The notes under the pieces: generated by a model | What the model was told of the DNA's origin: nothing | Databases searched by the model: none | What the model saw: the letters and a program-made list of their open reading frames with translations, nothing else | In this document: piece by piece, positions 1 through 7,927 of the stretch | Layout: every line of letters begins with the position of its first letter | How positions within the stretch are numbered: the first letter of the stretch is position 1 | Source of the DNA: DAOUAM01 sp034433305 | Lineage (GTDB): Bacteria > Chloroflexota > Dehalococcoidia > Lucifugimonadales > DAOUAM01 | Assembly: GCA_034433305.1 (NCBI GenBank) | Contig: DAOUAM010000094.1 | Location: 1-37,865, forward strand | DNA: 37,865 bases | Direction: 5' to 3' | Program-made: the position numbers and the translations under genes

Positions 1-98
1 TGGTCCAGGTTAGGTCGGCCCTGGGGTGGTTTCTGGGGTGGCAGCAGCGGTGCCAGGCGCTGCCACTGGCTATCGGTGAGTTCGTGTCGTCGTACCAT
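1..98 (-). CDS. IS5-like transposase, N-terminal fragment (cut by window edge)
   Basis: Reading the minus strand from the ATG at 98 gives MVRRHELTDSQWQRLAPLLP followed by PQKPPQGRP. This matches the N-terminal domain of IS5-family transposases (the DUF4096-type segment, 'LTDxQWxxLxPLLP ... GRP'). Only about 32 codons are present because the gene leaves the window at base 1, so it cannot be told whether the element is intact. The DDE catalytic residues lie outside. It is the only clear insertion-sequence transposase here besides the RAYT at 26415. The family assignment rests on pattern recognition of a short stretch. Confidence 0.7.
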   Translation of the reverse strand, partial: MVRRHELTDSQWQRLAPLLPPQKPPQGRPNLD

Positions 99-198
99 AC
101 TTCCAGTTTAGCATGTTTTCAAACACGCCCTAGTCCATCCCGGGAAGCCCGCCTGGGGCGGCGGTCAACCCCCTCTTTTCAGCAGGCCGGACTTTGCC

Positions 199-307
199 CC
201 CTTTCCCTCGACAGGCCCGGGACAGGCGTCTGGCCCCCTTCCTGACCTTCCCCCACAGGGGGCAGGGACTGTTCTCGCCCCCTCTGGGGGAGAGCTAGAG
301 GGGGGGC
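199..307. repeat. Palindromic intergenic repeat, copy 1
   Basis: This copy combines two motifs that recur through the window. One is a 24-base block CCCTCGACAGGCnCGGGACA + GGC (203-226). The other is a pair of hairpin-forming arms built on CCCCCTTCC...TTCCCCCACAGGGGG and CTCGCCCCCTCTGGGGGAGAG (231-307). Related copies lie at 5935-6010, 7985-8090, 14296-14400, 17905-18208, 20884-21160, 23150-23240, 27928-28030 and 37358-37402. It fills most of the gap between the transposase fragment and the thioesterase gene, and nothing else is visible in 99-327. Confidence 0.75.
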
Positions 308-327
308 TGTTATGTTTTAAAGCCCAT

Positions 328-699
328 TTACTGGGTGGTGGGTATGACGGCGCGCTTGTGGGTGGCCACGGCGATCTTCTTGTCGCCCTCATAGGCCTCG
401 ATGGCGTAGGTGAGGCGGTTGCGGTCTATCTCGGTCAGGGTGACCTTGACCTTCACCTTGCCGCCCAGGGGCGTCGGCGCCAGGTGGCGCAGGCCGTCCA
501 CGGCGTAGCCCACGGTAGTGTAGCCCGGCGGCAGGCAAGGCTCAGACTGCTTGATGCACGTGCCCTCCATGAGGCCCAGCAGGGCCGGCGTCGAGAGTAC
601 GTCGGCGCCCGGCCTGCCCATGCGGTTGGTGGTGTGCTCCTTGCCCACCACCACCTCCATCTCACAGGTCTGGCCGGGCTTGAACTTCTCCATGGTCAT
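328..699 (-). CDS. FlK-like hotdog-fold acyl-CoA thioesterase
   Basis: This 123-residue protein has the size and pattern of the fluoroacetyl-CoA thioesterase (FlK)-like hotdog family, which hydrolyses small acyl-CoA thioesters in the cytoplasm. The residues that would form the family's Thr/Glu/His triad are visible: T37 and E45 in STPALLGLMEGT, and H72 in DGLRHLAPTPLG. The start ATG at 699 is preceded by AGAGGT at a suitable distance. The gene lies 107 bases downstream of the SelA-like PLP gene on the same strand, so co-transcription is possible, although an inverted heptad repeat fills the gap. The true substrate is unknown; FlK-like proteins are often general small acyl-CoA thioesterases rather than fluoroacetate-resistance enzymes. 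Confidence 0.8.
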   Translation of the reverse strand: MTMEKFKPGQTCEMEVVVGKEHTTNRMGRPGADVLSTPALLGLMEGTCIKQSEPCLPPGYTTVGYAVDGLRHLAPTPLGGKVKVKVTLTEIDRNRLTYAIEAYEGDKKIAVATHKRAVIPTTQ

Positions 700-729
700 G
701 GCAGGATACCTCTGATAGCTTGACGACTT

Positions 730-791
730 TCAGCCATCAGCAGTCAGCTTTCCCATCCCCACTCCTAGGCGGGCGCTGACGGCTGATAGCT
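730..791. repeat. Inverted heptad-type repeat (TCAGCnn units)
   Basis: The left arm AGCCATCAGCAGTCAGC and the right arm GCTGACGGCTGATAGCT are reverse complements at about 15 of 17 positions, separated by a loop of roughly 25 bases. Both arms are built from 7-base units resembling TCAGCnn. The same unit family occurs at 1986-2050, 5862-5893, 6562-6591 and 24851-24865, always at a gene boundary. The hairpin could act as a weak terminator after the PLP gene, but no T-tract supports that. Confidence 0.7.
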
Positions 792-806
792 GGCCGCTGC
801 CTGTGC

Positions 807-1961
807 TTACGACTTCTTGCCTGTCAGGATTTCCCTCAGGCGGCGGGCGATAAGCTCCTCCTCGCCCTTCTGGAGACAGACCGGGTGAATGGCGATGCCG
901 CCGGTGAAGCCAGCGGAGCCTACGCGGATGGAGGGGTCGCCGTCCTTGAGTCGCTGGACGACCTCCTTCTCGCCAGGCCCCTTCCAGGACTTGTCGAAGT
1001 AAATCAGCGCCCGTGGGTGGGTGGATGCGGCCTCGTCCAGCTCGGGCTGGGCCTCCGCCAGCTCGGCGCGAATGCCGGGGATGCCCTTGAGGGCGTTGAC
1101 GATATGCTCGCACTGGGCGCGCCAGCCGGCCAGCACCGCGTCGTGGTCGGTGTCCACGAAGATCTCCAGCGCAGTGACAATGCCGGCGATCTCCTCCTTG
1201 CACACCTTGGCCGCGCGGCCGATGGCGTCGCTGTTGGGCGCGGCGTTCATCATGGCGGCCTCGATGAGGTCTTTGCGGCCGGCCAGGATGCCCGTGGACT
1301 GCGGCCCCATGATGCCCTTGCCGCCGCTGAAGGTGACCATGTCCGCGCCCGAGGAGATGAACCTGGTGAGGTTCTCGGGCGGAGGCAGCATGGCCGAGGC
1401 GTCCACTATGACCGGCACGCCCCGACGGTGGGCGATCTCCACGGCCCTGGGGAACGGGATAACGCCGCCCTGCCTGGCGCTGAACACGTAGGCCACGGCG
1501 GCGGTCTTCTCGGTGATGGCCTCCTCAAGCTCCCACTCCTGGGTGCCCGAGGCGTTGCCGATCTCCACTATCCTGGCCCCAGCGGCGCGGAAGCTGTGGA
1601 CGTAGCCCACAAGCTGCGCCCTGTGGATGACGATCTCGTTCTTCATGCCGGTGGTATCGGGCAGCCTGTGTACCTTGGCCGGGTCGGTGCCGGTCATGCA
1701 GGCGGCGGCCTCCAGTAGCATGCCCGAGGCGGCGCCAGCGGTGACCATGCCAGCCTCGGCGCCGGTGAACCTGGCGATGACCTCGCCCGCCTTGCGGTTA
1801 AGCTCGTACAGGTCCACGAACCATCGGGAGGCATCCTCCATGGCCTTGACCACCGCTGGCGGCATGATGCTGCCGCCAAGCATCGTCAGCCAGCTTGCGC
1901 CGTTGATGACGCGCTTCAGGCCCAGCCTGCGGTAGAACTCGCCACCCTGCTCCATTGTCAT
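807..1961 (-). CDS. SelA-like PLP-dependent aminotransferase/lyase family protein
   Basis: This 384-residue fold-type I PLP enzyme resembles the SelA / D-glucosaminate-6-phosphate ammonia-lyase (DgaE) group. The early segment RVINGASWLTMLGGSIMPP matches the group's N-terminal signature. The predicted Schiff-base lysine is K215 in TFSGGKGIMGPQ. An Asp typical of the PLP pyridine-binding position is in VIVDASAMLPP. The start ATG at 1961 is preceded by AAGGAG about nine bases upstream. It is shorter than genuine bacterial SelA (usually about 450 residues or more), and this subgroup normally does not make selenocysteyl-tRNA. A lyase or aldolase acting on an amino-sugar or amino-acid derivative is the better guess. 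Its neighbour downstream is a thioesterase; no pathway link can be drawn. Confidence 0.75.
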   Translation of the reverse strand: MTMEQGGEFYRRLGLKRVINGASWLTMLGGSIMPPAVVKAMEDASRWFVDLYELNRKAGEVIARFTGAEAGMVTAGAASGMLLEAAACMTGTDPAKVHRLPDTTGMKNEIVIHRAQLVGYVHSFRAAGARIVEIGNASGTQEWELEEAITEKTAAVAYVFSARQGGVIPFPRAVEIAHRRGVPVIVDASAMLPPPENLTRFISSGADMVTFSGGKGIMGPQSTGILAGRKDLIEAAMMNAAPNSDAIGRAAKVCKEEIAGIVTALEIFVDTDHDAVLAGWRAQCEHIVNALKGIPGIRAELAEAQPELDEAASTHPRALIYFDKSWKGPGEKEVVQRLKDGDPSIRVGSAGFTGGIAIHPVCLQKGEEELIARRLREILTGKKS

Positions 1962-1985
1962 GCTGCGTATCTCCTTCAGACAGTA

Positions 1986-2050
1986 CTCAGCAGTCAGCCC
2001 TCAGCTATTAGCAGGGGACAGGGCAGATAGTCGGCTGAGTGCTGGTCGCT
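1986..2050. repeat. Heptad-type TCAGCnn repeat upstream of the PLP gene
   Basis: CTCAGCAGTCAGCCCTCAGC is followed about 25 bases later by an inverted, more degraded version (GGCTGAGTGCTGG). This is the same unit family as at 730-791. It lies between the divergent PLP gene and mfd. Confidence 0.6.
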
Positions 2051-2178
2051 CATTTACCTGATTTCACCCTGTGACTGGCCCGCATAAAGCGGCACACCAG
2101 GGCACGGTGAATATAACACAGTGCCTGAGCAGACACAAGAAGCGCAGGCTGGTACCCCAGAGGGCGGCGCCCGGAAGA

Positions 2179-2187
2179 TGGTACAAT
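2179..2187 (+). promoter_or_regulatory. Extended -10 promoter of mfd
   Basis: TGGTACAAT combines a TGn extension with a near-consensus -10 hexamer (TACAAT). No convincing -35 hexamer lies 16-18 bases upstream, which is usual for extended -10 promoters. Transcription would start near 2194, giving a leader of about 57 bases that contains the hairpin at 2198-2224. The same ATGGTACA core occurs at the nuoA promoter. Confidence 0.55.
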
Positions 2188-2197
2188 AGAAGAGCGT

Positions 2198-2224
2198 GGC
2201 TAGCCCCCACGGGTGGGGCTGGCC
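2198..2224 (+). promoter_or_regulatory. Strong hairpin in the mfd leader
   Basis: GGCTAGCCCC pairs with GGGGCTGGCC around a 7-base loop, giving a 10-bp stem with one G-T wobble. It is followed by CTTTTG, so it resembles a weak intrinsic terminator. It lies almost directly after the predicted transcription start and 26 bases before the mfd ATG. An attenuator or mRNA-stabilising role is possible but unproven. Confidence 0.5.
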
Positions 2225-2250
2225 CTTTTGTCGTTGCAGAGGTAGTTGCT

Positions 2251-5200
2251 ATGAGTCTTGAAGCCCTGGGGGGCCTGCTAAGGTCGGCACCCCAGTACCA
2301 GCAGTTGAAGAAGTCACTGAGCGTCCGGCGTGCCAGCGCCAGGGCGCAGGTGCTGCGGGAGGCCGTGCCCTTCGCCCTGGCCACCCTGTGGCAGGACCTG
2401 GGGCTGCCTGTGCTGGTCGTGGCGCCGCGTCCGGAGGACGCCCGCCGCCTCTACGAGCAGTTGACCACCTGGTGCGGGGCGGACGCGCCGGTGCTCCACT
2501 TCCCGGAGACCGAGACGCTCCCCTTCGAGCGCCTGGTGTCCGACGTTGGCACCGTCCACCAGCGCATCCGCACCCTGGCGGCGCTGTCCGCCCCCTCTCC
2601 TCGCGGGGAGCGAGGGCCAGAGGGTGAGGCCCGCCCCCTGGTGGTGGCCTCCATCAGTGCCATCGCCCAGAAGACCATAGACCGCGACGCCTTCGTGTCC
2701 AGCAGCCACACGCTGCGCCGGGGCCAGGAGGTGGACCTGCAAGACCTGCTGGACCTGTGGCGCCGCATGGGCTACCAGTTGGAGCCGACGGTGTACACGC
2801 CGGGCTTCGCCAGCAGGCGCGGCGGCATCCTGGACATCTTCCCTGTGGGCATGGCGCTGCCAGTGCGCATCGAGCTGTGGGGCAACGAGATTGACAGCAT
2901 CCGGCGCTTCGACCCCTCCAGCCAGCGCTCCTCGGACTCCCTGGACTCGGTGACCATCTTCCCGGCCCAGGAGACGCTGCCGGCCCTCACCGACCGCGAC
3001 CACCTGGACCGCATGCTGGGCCAGATTGACGTGTCCAACTGCACGCCCCAGGTCCAGCAGCGCCTGGCCGAGGAGTTCAACCGCCTGCTGGACGGCTACG
3101 AGGTGGAGGACATCAACTTCTACGCGGGCTTCTTCAACCGGAGCTCGCTGCTGGACTACTTCCCCGAGGATGGCCTGCTGGTGCTGTACCGGCCGGCGGA
3201 GACCGCCGAGGCCGCCTTCGACACCGACGCCCGCGCCGCCGAGCTGCGCCGGGCCAAGGAGGGGCGCGGCGAGCTGCCCCGGCGCTTCCCCTCCTCCTAC
3301 CTGACCTGGAGCGAGGTGGAGGCCCAGGCGGCCAGGATAGACCGCCGGCTGGAGGTGGCCTCCTGGGGCGCCAATGACCTGGTGGACCAGGACGTGGCCG
3401 CCCTGCCCTTTGCCTCGGCGCCCACGTACCTGGGCAAGCTGGAGCGCTTCGCCGAGGACGTCCGGGCGCTGCTGGAGGGCGGCCATCGGGTAGTGGCCGT
3501 AAGCTCCTACTCCGGCAGGCTGTGCGAGGTGCTGGAGGGCCACGGCCTGGAGAGGGGCGGCCGGCTCAGCGCCCCCGAGTCGCTGGACGCGGCGCCGTCT
3601 CCCGGCACCATAGCCGTGCTCCAGACCTTCGGTGCCGGCCTGAGCGATGGCCTCGTGCTGGAGGTCGAGGGCCGCAGGCTGGTGGTGCTCAGCGACTCCG
3701 AGATTTTTGGCGTCGCCAAGCAGCGCCGGGCGGTCAGGCGCACCACTGCCAGGCAGCGCAACGCCTTTCTGGCGGAAATCCGCGCTGGCGACTACGTGGT
3801 GCACGTGGAGCACGGCATCGCCAGGTTCCTGGGCACCGAGCGCCTGGCCACCGACGAGGGCGACAAGGAGTACCTGGTCCTCCAGTACGCCGACGAGGAC
3901 AAGCTCTACGTGCCCATGGAGCAGATGGACCGCGTCTCGCCCTACATCGCGCCGTCGGACCAGCCGCCGTCGCTGACCCGCCTGGGCACCCAGGAGTGGA
4001 AGCGCACCAAGGAGCGCGTGGCCCGCTCGACGCGGGAGATGGCCGCCGAGCTGCTGTCGCTGTACGCAGCCCGCGAGCTTGTCCAGGGCCACGCCTACGC
4101 CCCCGACACGCCCTGGCAGGTGGAAATGGAGCGCGCCTTCCCCTTCGAGGAGACGCCCGACCAGCTCACCACCATCGCCGAAGTCAAGGCGGACATGGAA
4201 AACCCCAGGCCCATGGACCGGCTTATCTGCGGCGACGTGGGCTACGGCAAGACCGAGATCGCCCTGCGCGCGGCCTTCAAGGCGGTCATGGACGGCAGGC
4301 AGGTGGCCGTGCTGGTGCCCACCACGGTGCTGGCCCAGCAGCACTACGCCACCTTCTCCCAGCGCCTCAGCCCCTATCCCGTCACCATCGAGGTGCTGAG
4401 CCGCTTCCGCACCGACAAGGAGCAGCAGGACATCATCCAGCGGCTGGCCGAGGGCAAGGTGGACATCTGTATCGGCACGCACCGGCTCATTCAGAAGGAC
4501 GTGAGGTTCAAGGACCTGGGCCTGGTCATCATTGACGAGGAGCAGCGCTTCGGCGTGGCCCACAAGGAGCGGCTGAAGCAGATGCGCAAGGAAGTGGACG
4601 TGCTGACGCTGACGGCGACGCCCATTCCCCGCACGCTGCACATGGCCCTGGCCGGCGTGCGCGATCTGAGCACCATCCAGACGGTCCCCGAGGGCAGGCT
4701 GCCCATCAAGACCTATCTCTCGGAGTTCAGCGACGAGCTGGTCCGCGAGGCCATCCTGCGGGAGCTAGACCGCCAGGGCCAGGTCTACTTCCTGCACAAC
4801 CGGGTGCACAACATAGACTACATGGCCGGCTACGTCCGCGCCCTGGTGCCGGAAGCCAGGGTGGCCGTGGCCCACGGCCAGATGCCCGAACACGAGCTGG
4901 AGCAGACCATGCTGGACTTCGCCGACGGCAAGTACGACGTGCTGGTCTGCACCACCATCATCGAGTCGGGCCTGGACATACCCAACGTCAACACCCTCAT
5001 CGTCAACCGCGCCGACACCTTCGGGCTGGCGCAGCTCTACCAGCTACGGGGCAGGGTAGGGCGCAGCGCCCGTCGGGCCTACGCCTACCTGCTGGTGCCC
5101 AAAGCCCGCAGCATCACCGAGGCGGCGGAGAAGCGCCTGCGGGCCATGATGGAGGCCACGGAGCTGGGCGCGGGCTTCCAGATCGCCATGAAGGACCTGG

Positions 5201-5895
5201 AGATACGGGGCGCTGGCAACATCCTGGGCGCCGAGCAGAGCGGCCACATCCACGCCGTCGGCTTCGAGCTCTACACCCGGCTGCTGGCCGAGGCCGTGGA
5301 GCAGCTACGCGCCCAGCGGGCCGAGCAGGGCCTGGAGCAGCCTGCCGCCGAGGAGGCAGAGCTGGCCGTCGAGGACATCACGGCCTCCCTGGTGCCTCCG
5401 GCGGCGCCGGCCATAGACCTGGGCATCCCGGCCCACATCCCCCAGGAGTATATCCAGGACCTGCCCACGCGCCTGGGCGTCTACCACCGGCTGGTCAGGG
5501 CGGCCACCATGGAGGAGGTAGCAGCCCTGGAGGACGAGCTACGCGACCGCTTTGGCCCGCTGCCCTGGCAGGCCCAGAACCTGCTGTACGTGGCCCGGCT
5601 GCGGCTCCAGGCGCAGCGCGCGGGAGTGGAGGCCATCAACAAAGAGGACGGCCGCATTGTCCTGCACCTCGCCGACGACATTGGCGGCGCCCGTCGGTCG
5701 CTCCAGCGTATCCTGGGCGCTGGCGTGGACATCGGCAACACCCAAATACGCCTCTCCCTGGACCACCACCAGGCCGAGAGCTGGGAAAAGCCCCTGCTGG
5801 ACACCCTCGCCAGGCTGGCCGACTTCAAGGAAAAGGTCCTGGCCTCCCTGGCCGGAGAAGCTGCCAGCCGTCAGCGGTCAGCCCTGAGCAGGTAG
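2251..5895 (+). CDS. mfd: Transcription-repair coupling factor Mfd
   Basis: Mfd removes RNA polymerase stalled at DNA damage and recruits UvrA. The 1214-residue protein has the full family architecture. An N-terminal UvrB-like region includes FPETETLPFE and TPGFASRRGGILDIFPVG. A CarD-like polymerase-interaction domain lies near residue 510 (AGDYVVHVEHGIARFLG). The RecG-like helicase motor has Walker A GDVGYGKTE near residue 661, the DEEQ box at about 762-765 and TATPIPRTLHMAL. The TRG-type segment and C-terminal TRCF domain follow. I chose the ATG at 2251 because GAGGT precedes it and the family normally starts close to the first helices; an open frame extends back to 2071 but has no support. 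The last eleven codons (AASRQRSALSR) are encoded by a heptad repeat and look like an accidental extension. Confidence 0.97.
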   Translation: MSLEALGGLLRSAPQYQQLKKSLSVRRASARAQVLREAVPFALATLWQDLGLPVLVVAPRPEDARRLYEQLTTWCGADAPVLHFPETETLPFERLVSDVGTVHQRIRTLAALSAPSPRGERGPEGEARPLVVASISAIAQKTIDRDAFVSSSHTLRRGQEVDLQDLLDLWRRMGYQLEPTVYTPGFASRRGGILDIFPVGMALPVRIELWGNEIDSIRRFDPSSQRSSDSLDSVTIFPAQETLPALTDRDHLDRMLGQIDVSNCTPQVQQRLAEEFNRLLDGYEVEDINFYAGFFNRSSLLDYFPEDGLLVLYRPAETAEAAFDTDARAAELRRAKEGRGELPRRFPSSYLTWSEVEAQAARIDRRLEVASWGANDLVDQDVAALPFASAPTYLGKLERFAEDVRALLEGGHRVVAVSSYSGRLCEVLEGHGLERGGRLSAPESLDAAPSPGTIAVLQTFGAGLSDGLVLEVEGRRLVVLSDSEIFGVAKQRRAVRRTTARQRNAFLAEIRAGDYVVHVEHGIARFLGTERLATDEGDKEYLVLQYADEDKLYVPMEQMDRVSPYIAPSDQPPSLTRLGTQEWKRTKERVARSTREMAAELLSLYAARELVQGHAYAPDTPWQVEMERAFPFEETPDQLTTIAEVKADMENPRPMDRLICGDVGYGKTEIALRAAFKAVMDGRQVAVLVPTTVLAQQHYATFSQRLSPYPVTIEVLSRFRTDKEQQDIIQRLAEGKVDICIGTHRLIQKDVRFKDLGLVIIDEEQRFGVAHKERLKQMRKEVDVLTLTATPIPRTLHMALAGVRDLSTIQTVPEGRLPIKTYLSEFSDELVREAILRELDRQGQVYFLHNRVHNIDYMAGYVRALVPEARVAVAHGQMPEHELEQTMLDFADGKYDVLVCTTIIESGLDIPNVNTLIVNRADTFGLAQLYQLRGRVGRSARRAYAYLLVPKARSITEAAEKRLRAMMEATELGAGFQIAMKDLEIRGAGNILGAEQSGHIHAVGFELYTRLLAEAVEQLRAQRAEQGLEQPAAEEAELAVEDITASLVPPAAPAIDLGIPAHIPQEYIQDLPTRLGVYHRLVRAATMEEVAALEDELRDRFGPLPWQAQNLLYVARLRLQAQRAGVEAINKEDGRIVLHLADDIGGARRSLQRILGAGVDIGNTQIRLSLDHHQAESWEKPLLDTLARLADFKEKVLASLAGEAASRQRSALSR
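5862..5893. repeat. Heptad-type repeat forming the 3' end of mfd
   Basis: CTGCCAGCCGTCAGCGGTCA continues with GCCCTGAGCAG. These TCAGCnn-type units match the repeats at 730, 1986, 6562 and 24851, but here they are inside the coding sequence and supply the final residues and stop region of Mfd. Confidence 0.6.
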
Positions 5896-5934
5896 CCGCG
5901 GTTAATATGGGCTCTGTACTTCGCCGGGACATCC

Positions 5935-6010
5935 TGCCCCCTTCCTGGCCTTCCCCCAAAGGGGCAGGGAGAGTTCTCGCCCCCTCTGGGGGAGAGCCAG
6001 AGAGGGGGCA
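5935..6010. repeat. Palindromic intergenic repeat, copy 2
   Basis: This is a nearly complete copy of the unit at 231-307, with two nested inverted pairs (CCTTCCCCCAAAGGGG... and CGCCCCCTCTGGGGGAGAG) and ending AGAGAGGGGGCAG. It lies between the 3' ends of the converging mfd and HNH genes and may form hairpins in both transcripts. Confidence 0.8.
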
Positions 6011-6085
6011 GACGCCGGCGCCTGAAAATGCATATCAACTAAGGCCACCTGCTTGGGAGCATTGTATGCAACGCCCCTGCAGTTT

Positions 6086-6472
6086 CTACCACCACAAGTC
6101 CTCGTTCTTGCGGCGTCGCTTCGCTTTCCTGGCGGCTACCTGCTTTGTGATTTCCTCGAAGTAGCTCTGGGGGATAGCTCTGGTTGGAGGGCCATCAGCC
6201 TCGCGTGCGGGCGTCAGCTTGTATTTTCGCCTGAACTCGCCGTCGGTCATGTCCCCCTTGCGGTTATTGCAGGGGCCGCAGAGAAGCTGATAGTTGCTTG
6301 TGCGGTCTGGTCCACCACGAGCAAGAGGGGTTTTGTGGTCAAGGTGCATGTATTCTATGCTGAGTTTGTGCCCGCAATACATGCATTTACCACCCTGGGC
6401 CTTGTAGAGAAGACTCTTATCGGCCTTGCTAGCTTTCCTTCTTGTCGTGGTATCCCACAGGTCAAATACCAT
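6086..6472 (-). CDS. HNH endonuclease family protein
   Basis: This is a small HNH nuclease of about 128 residues. The motif is well formed: CMYCGH (zinc CxxC), then YMHLDHKTPLARGG (the catalytic DH of HNH), then NYQLLCGPCNNRKG (second CxxC and the N/H-helix). The C-terminus is basic (KQVAARKAKRRRKNEDLWW). The frame is open back to an ATG at 6556. I prefer the ATG at 6472 because GGAG lies about seven bases upstream and homologues known to me begin close to this point. It is a solitary gene with no visible partner methylase or phage gene, so a restriction or intron-homing role is not indicated. A domesticated or orphan nuclease is as likely. Confidence 0.8.
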   Translation of the reverse strand: MVFDLWDTTTRRKASKADKSLLYKAQGGKCMYCGHKLSIEYMHLDHKTPLARGGPDRTSNYQLLCGPCNNRKGDMTDGEFRRKYKLTPAREADGPPTRAIPQSYFEEITKQVAARKAKRRRKNEDLWW

Positions 6473-6561
6473 GTGGGCTCCGTTATGCACGGTCTGATTA
6501 AGACTATGCAGAGCATACCATAACAAGAGGTGGGAACATAGCCCGCGTTCCACCATTCATA

Positions 6562-6591
6562 GTTGACCGCTGATGGCTGAAAGCTCGCCAG
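6562..6591. repeat. Heptad-type repeat after the cohesin lipoprotein gene
   Basis: TTGACCGCTGATGGCTGAAAGCTCGCCAG is a further member of the TCAGCnn family, here in reverse orientation. It abuts the stop codon of the lipoprotein gene at 6592. Confidence 0.55.
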
Positions 6592-7884
6592 CTACGGATG
6601 CACCGCCTGCACCGCTACCGTCGCGCCGAAGAGGCCGCGGGTGACGTTGGCGCCGCCGACGCTGGCCCTGGTGGCGTAGGTGCCGCCGCTGATGAAGTCC
6701 ACCGCAGTGGTCTCCTCCACGGGCTGCACGTTAAAGGTCACGCGGGCCATGCGGAAGGTGGTGGAGGGCAGCGGTGCCGAGTAGCGCCCCGCCGAGATGG
6801 TCACGATACCCAGGTTGTTGTTGACGTCCTTGCTCAGCAGGACGTTCAGCGGCGAGCCATCGCTGAGGGCTATGGACTCGGGCAGGGCCTGCAGGTGCGC
6901 CGGGTTGAAGGCCAGGCCCACCTGCACCAGGGATACCTCCTGGCCGTTAGGCTCCACCTGGATTTCCAGGGTGACGCTGGCCAGCAGGTTGGCCTGCACC
7001 GCCTCGGGCACCAGCCGCAGGTCCACCACGGCCTGGACGACGGGCGTCGGCGTGGGTGTGCCTGGCGGCGCTGGCGTCGCGGTCGCCGTGGGTGTGCCCG
7101 CGCCGGCGGCAGGCGTGGGAGTAGCTGTCCCCGTGCCCGGCGTCGCTACAGGCGTCGGCGTCGCGGTAGCCCCAGGGGGGGCAGGCGGTATGAACGGCCC
7201 TCCACCGCCCCCGCCTCCGCCACCTCCACCCCCACCCCCGCCGCCTCCCCCACCGCCGAAGTCGTCTGGAGGCAAAGGCTCCTCTGTAGGAGTGGGCGAG
7301 GGCGTCGGCGATGGCGTGGGGGTAGGCGTCAGTGGCAGGGGCGTGCCTTCCGCGACAGGCGTCGGAGTGGGCGAGGGCGCTGGCGTCGGCGTGGCGACGG
7401 ACGGCTGCCCGCCTCCGCCATCTGGAGGCAGCGCTGCTCCCTCAGGCGTGGGCGTGGCGCTGGCCCCGGCGGCAGGCGTCGGGCTGGCCGCGCCTGCCGG
7501 CAGGGTAGCCGTGGCCGTGGGCGTCGGGGTGGGCGTGGCCGAGGGAATGGCGCCAGGAGTCAGGAACATGGACAGCCTTGAGGGGGCCGTGGGGCTGGGC
7601 ATGGGTAGAGCGGTACTGGTGGGCGGCAAGGGGGTGAAGGTGACTGCGATGGCCGCGGTGGCCGTGGGCATGGCCGGCCGTGGCGATGGCGTGGCTGTGG
7701 GCGCCGGGCGCGAGAACAGGAAGCAGGCTTCCAGCAGCAGGCTGGCGGCCAGCAGCAGTGCTACCAGCGCCAGCCTCCTTGCTCCGGATGTCCCGCGCGG
7801 ACCGCTCCTTGAGTGGCGTTTGTTCACCAGAGGGGCTTTCTCCACGGGCTGAAGCCACGTCAACAGGTGACCTCTATCCCACAT
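6592..7884 (-). CDS. Secreted lipoprotein with Pro/Thr linker, poly-Gly tract and cohesin-like domain
   Basis: A basic n-region and hydrophobic stretch end in a lipobox (LLLEAC, about residue 54), so the protein is probably a lipid-anchored surface protein. A low-complexity linker of about 230 residues rich in Pro, Thr and Ala follows. It includes 20 consecutive glycines encoded by mixed codons. The last 145 residues (from VVDLRLVPEAVQANLLASV) look like a cohesin-type beta-sandwich: LVQVGLAFNPAHLQA, GIVTISAGR, RMARVTFNVQP. In non-cellulosomal bacteria such domains serve surface attachment or protein-protein contacts. The start is uncertain: ATG 7884 (TTG 7887 beside it) has no good ribosome site, and GTG at 7827 would give a more normal signal peptide. 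No dockerin partner is seen here. Confidence 0.75.
   Translation of the reverse strand: MWDRGHLLTWLQPVEKAPLVNKRHSRSGPRGTSGARRLALVALLLAASLLLEACFLFSRPAPTATPSPRPAMPTATAAIAVTFTPLPPTSTALPMPSPTAPSRLSMFLTPGAIPSATPTPTPTATATLPAGAASPTPAAGASATPTPEGAALPPDGGGGQPSVATPTPAPSPTPTPVAEGTPLPLTPTPTPSPTPSPTPTEEPLPPDDFGGGGGGGGGGGGGGGGGGGGPFIPPAPPGATATPTPVATPGTGTATPTPAAGAGTPTATATPAPPGTPTPTPVVQAVVDLRLVPEAVQANLLASVTLEIQVEPNGQEVSLVQVGLAFNPAHLQALPESIALSDGSPLNVLLSKDVNNNLGIVTISAGRYSAPLPSTTFRMARVTFNVQPVEETTAVDFISGGTYATRASVGGANVTRGLFGATVAVQAVHP
7198..7257 (-). repeat. Poly-glycine codon tract within the lipoprotein gene
   Basis: Twenty consecutive GGN codons (GGC, GGT, GGG and GGA mixed) encode a glycine run between the Pro/Thr linker and the FIPPAPPG segment. 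Mixed codon use means that replication slippage would have to work on an imperfect GGN repeat. The tract may still vary in length between strains. Confidence 0.85.
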
Positions 7885-7927
7885 CAATGGTACTATTCGG
7901 ACGTTTCACCCTTACCTCAGTCCTCCC

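Noticed and set aside
199..307. CRISPR array
   Set aside because: The repeats are dispersed, palindromic and variable, without regular spacers or cas genes.
807..1961. True selenocysteine synthase SelA, as support for the TGA in the MEDS kinase
   Set aside because: The protein is shorter than SelA and fits the SelA-like lyase group, so it is no evidence for selenocysteine use. Genome-wide sel genes are needed.
2071..2250. Extension of Mfd back to 2071
   Set aside because: The extra 60 codons span the predicted promoter and leader hairpin and do not resemble the Mfd N-terminus.
2314..4641. A 775-codon open frame antisense to mfd
   Set aside because: It lies wholly inside mfd on the other strand. 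Its product is rich in His, Gln, Gly and Leu as expected from reading GC-rich codons backwards. It has no family motif.
5907..6164. Short open frame after mfd
   Set aside because: It runs through a copy of the palindromic repeat and then antisense to the HNH gene.
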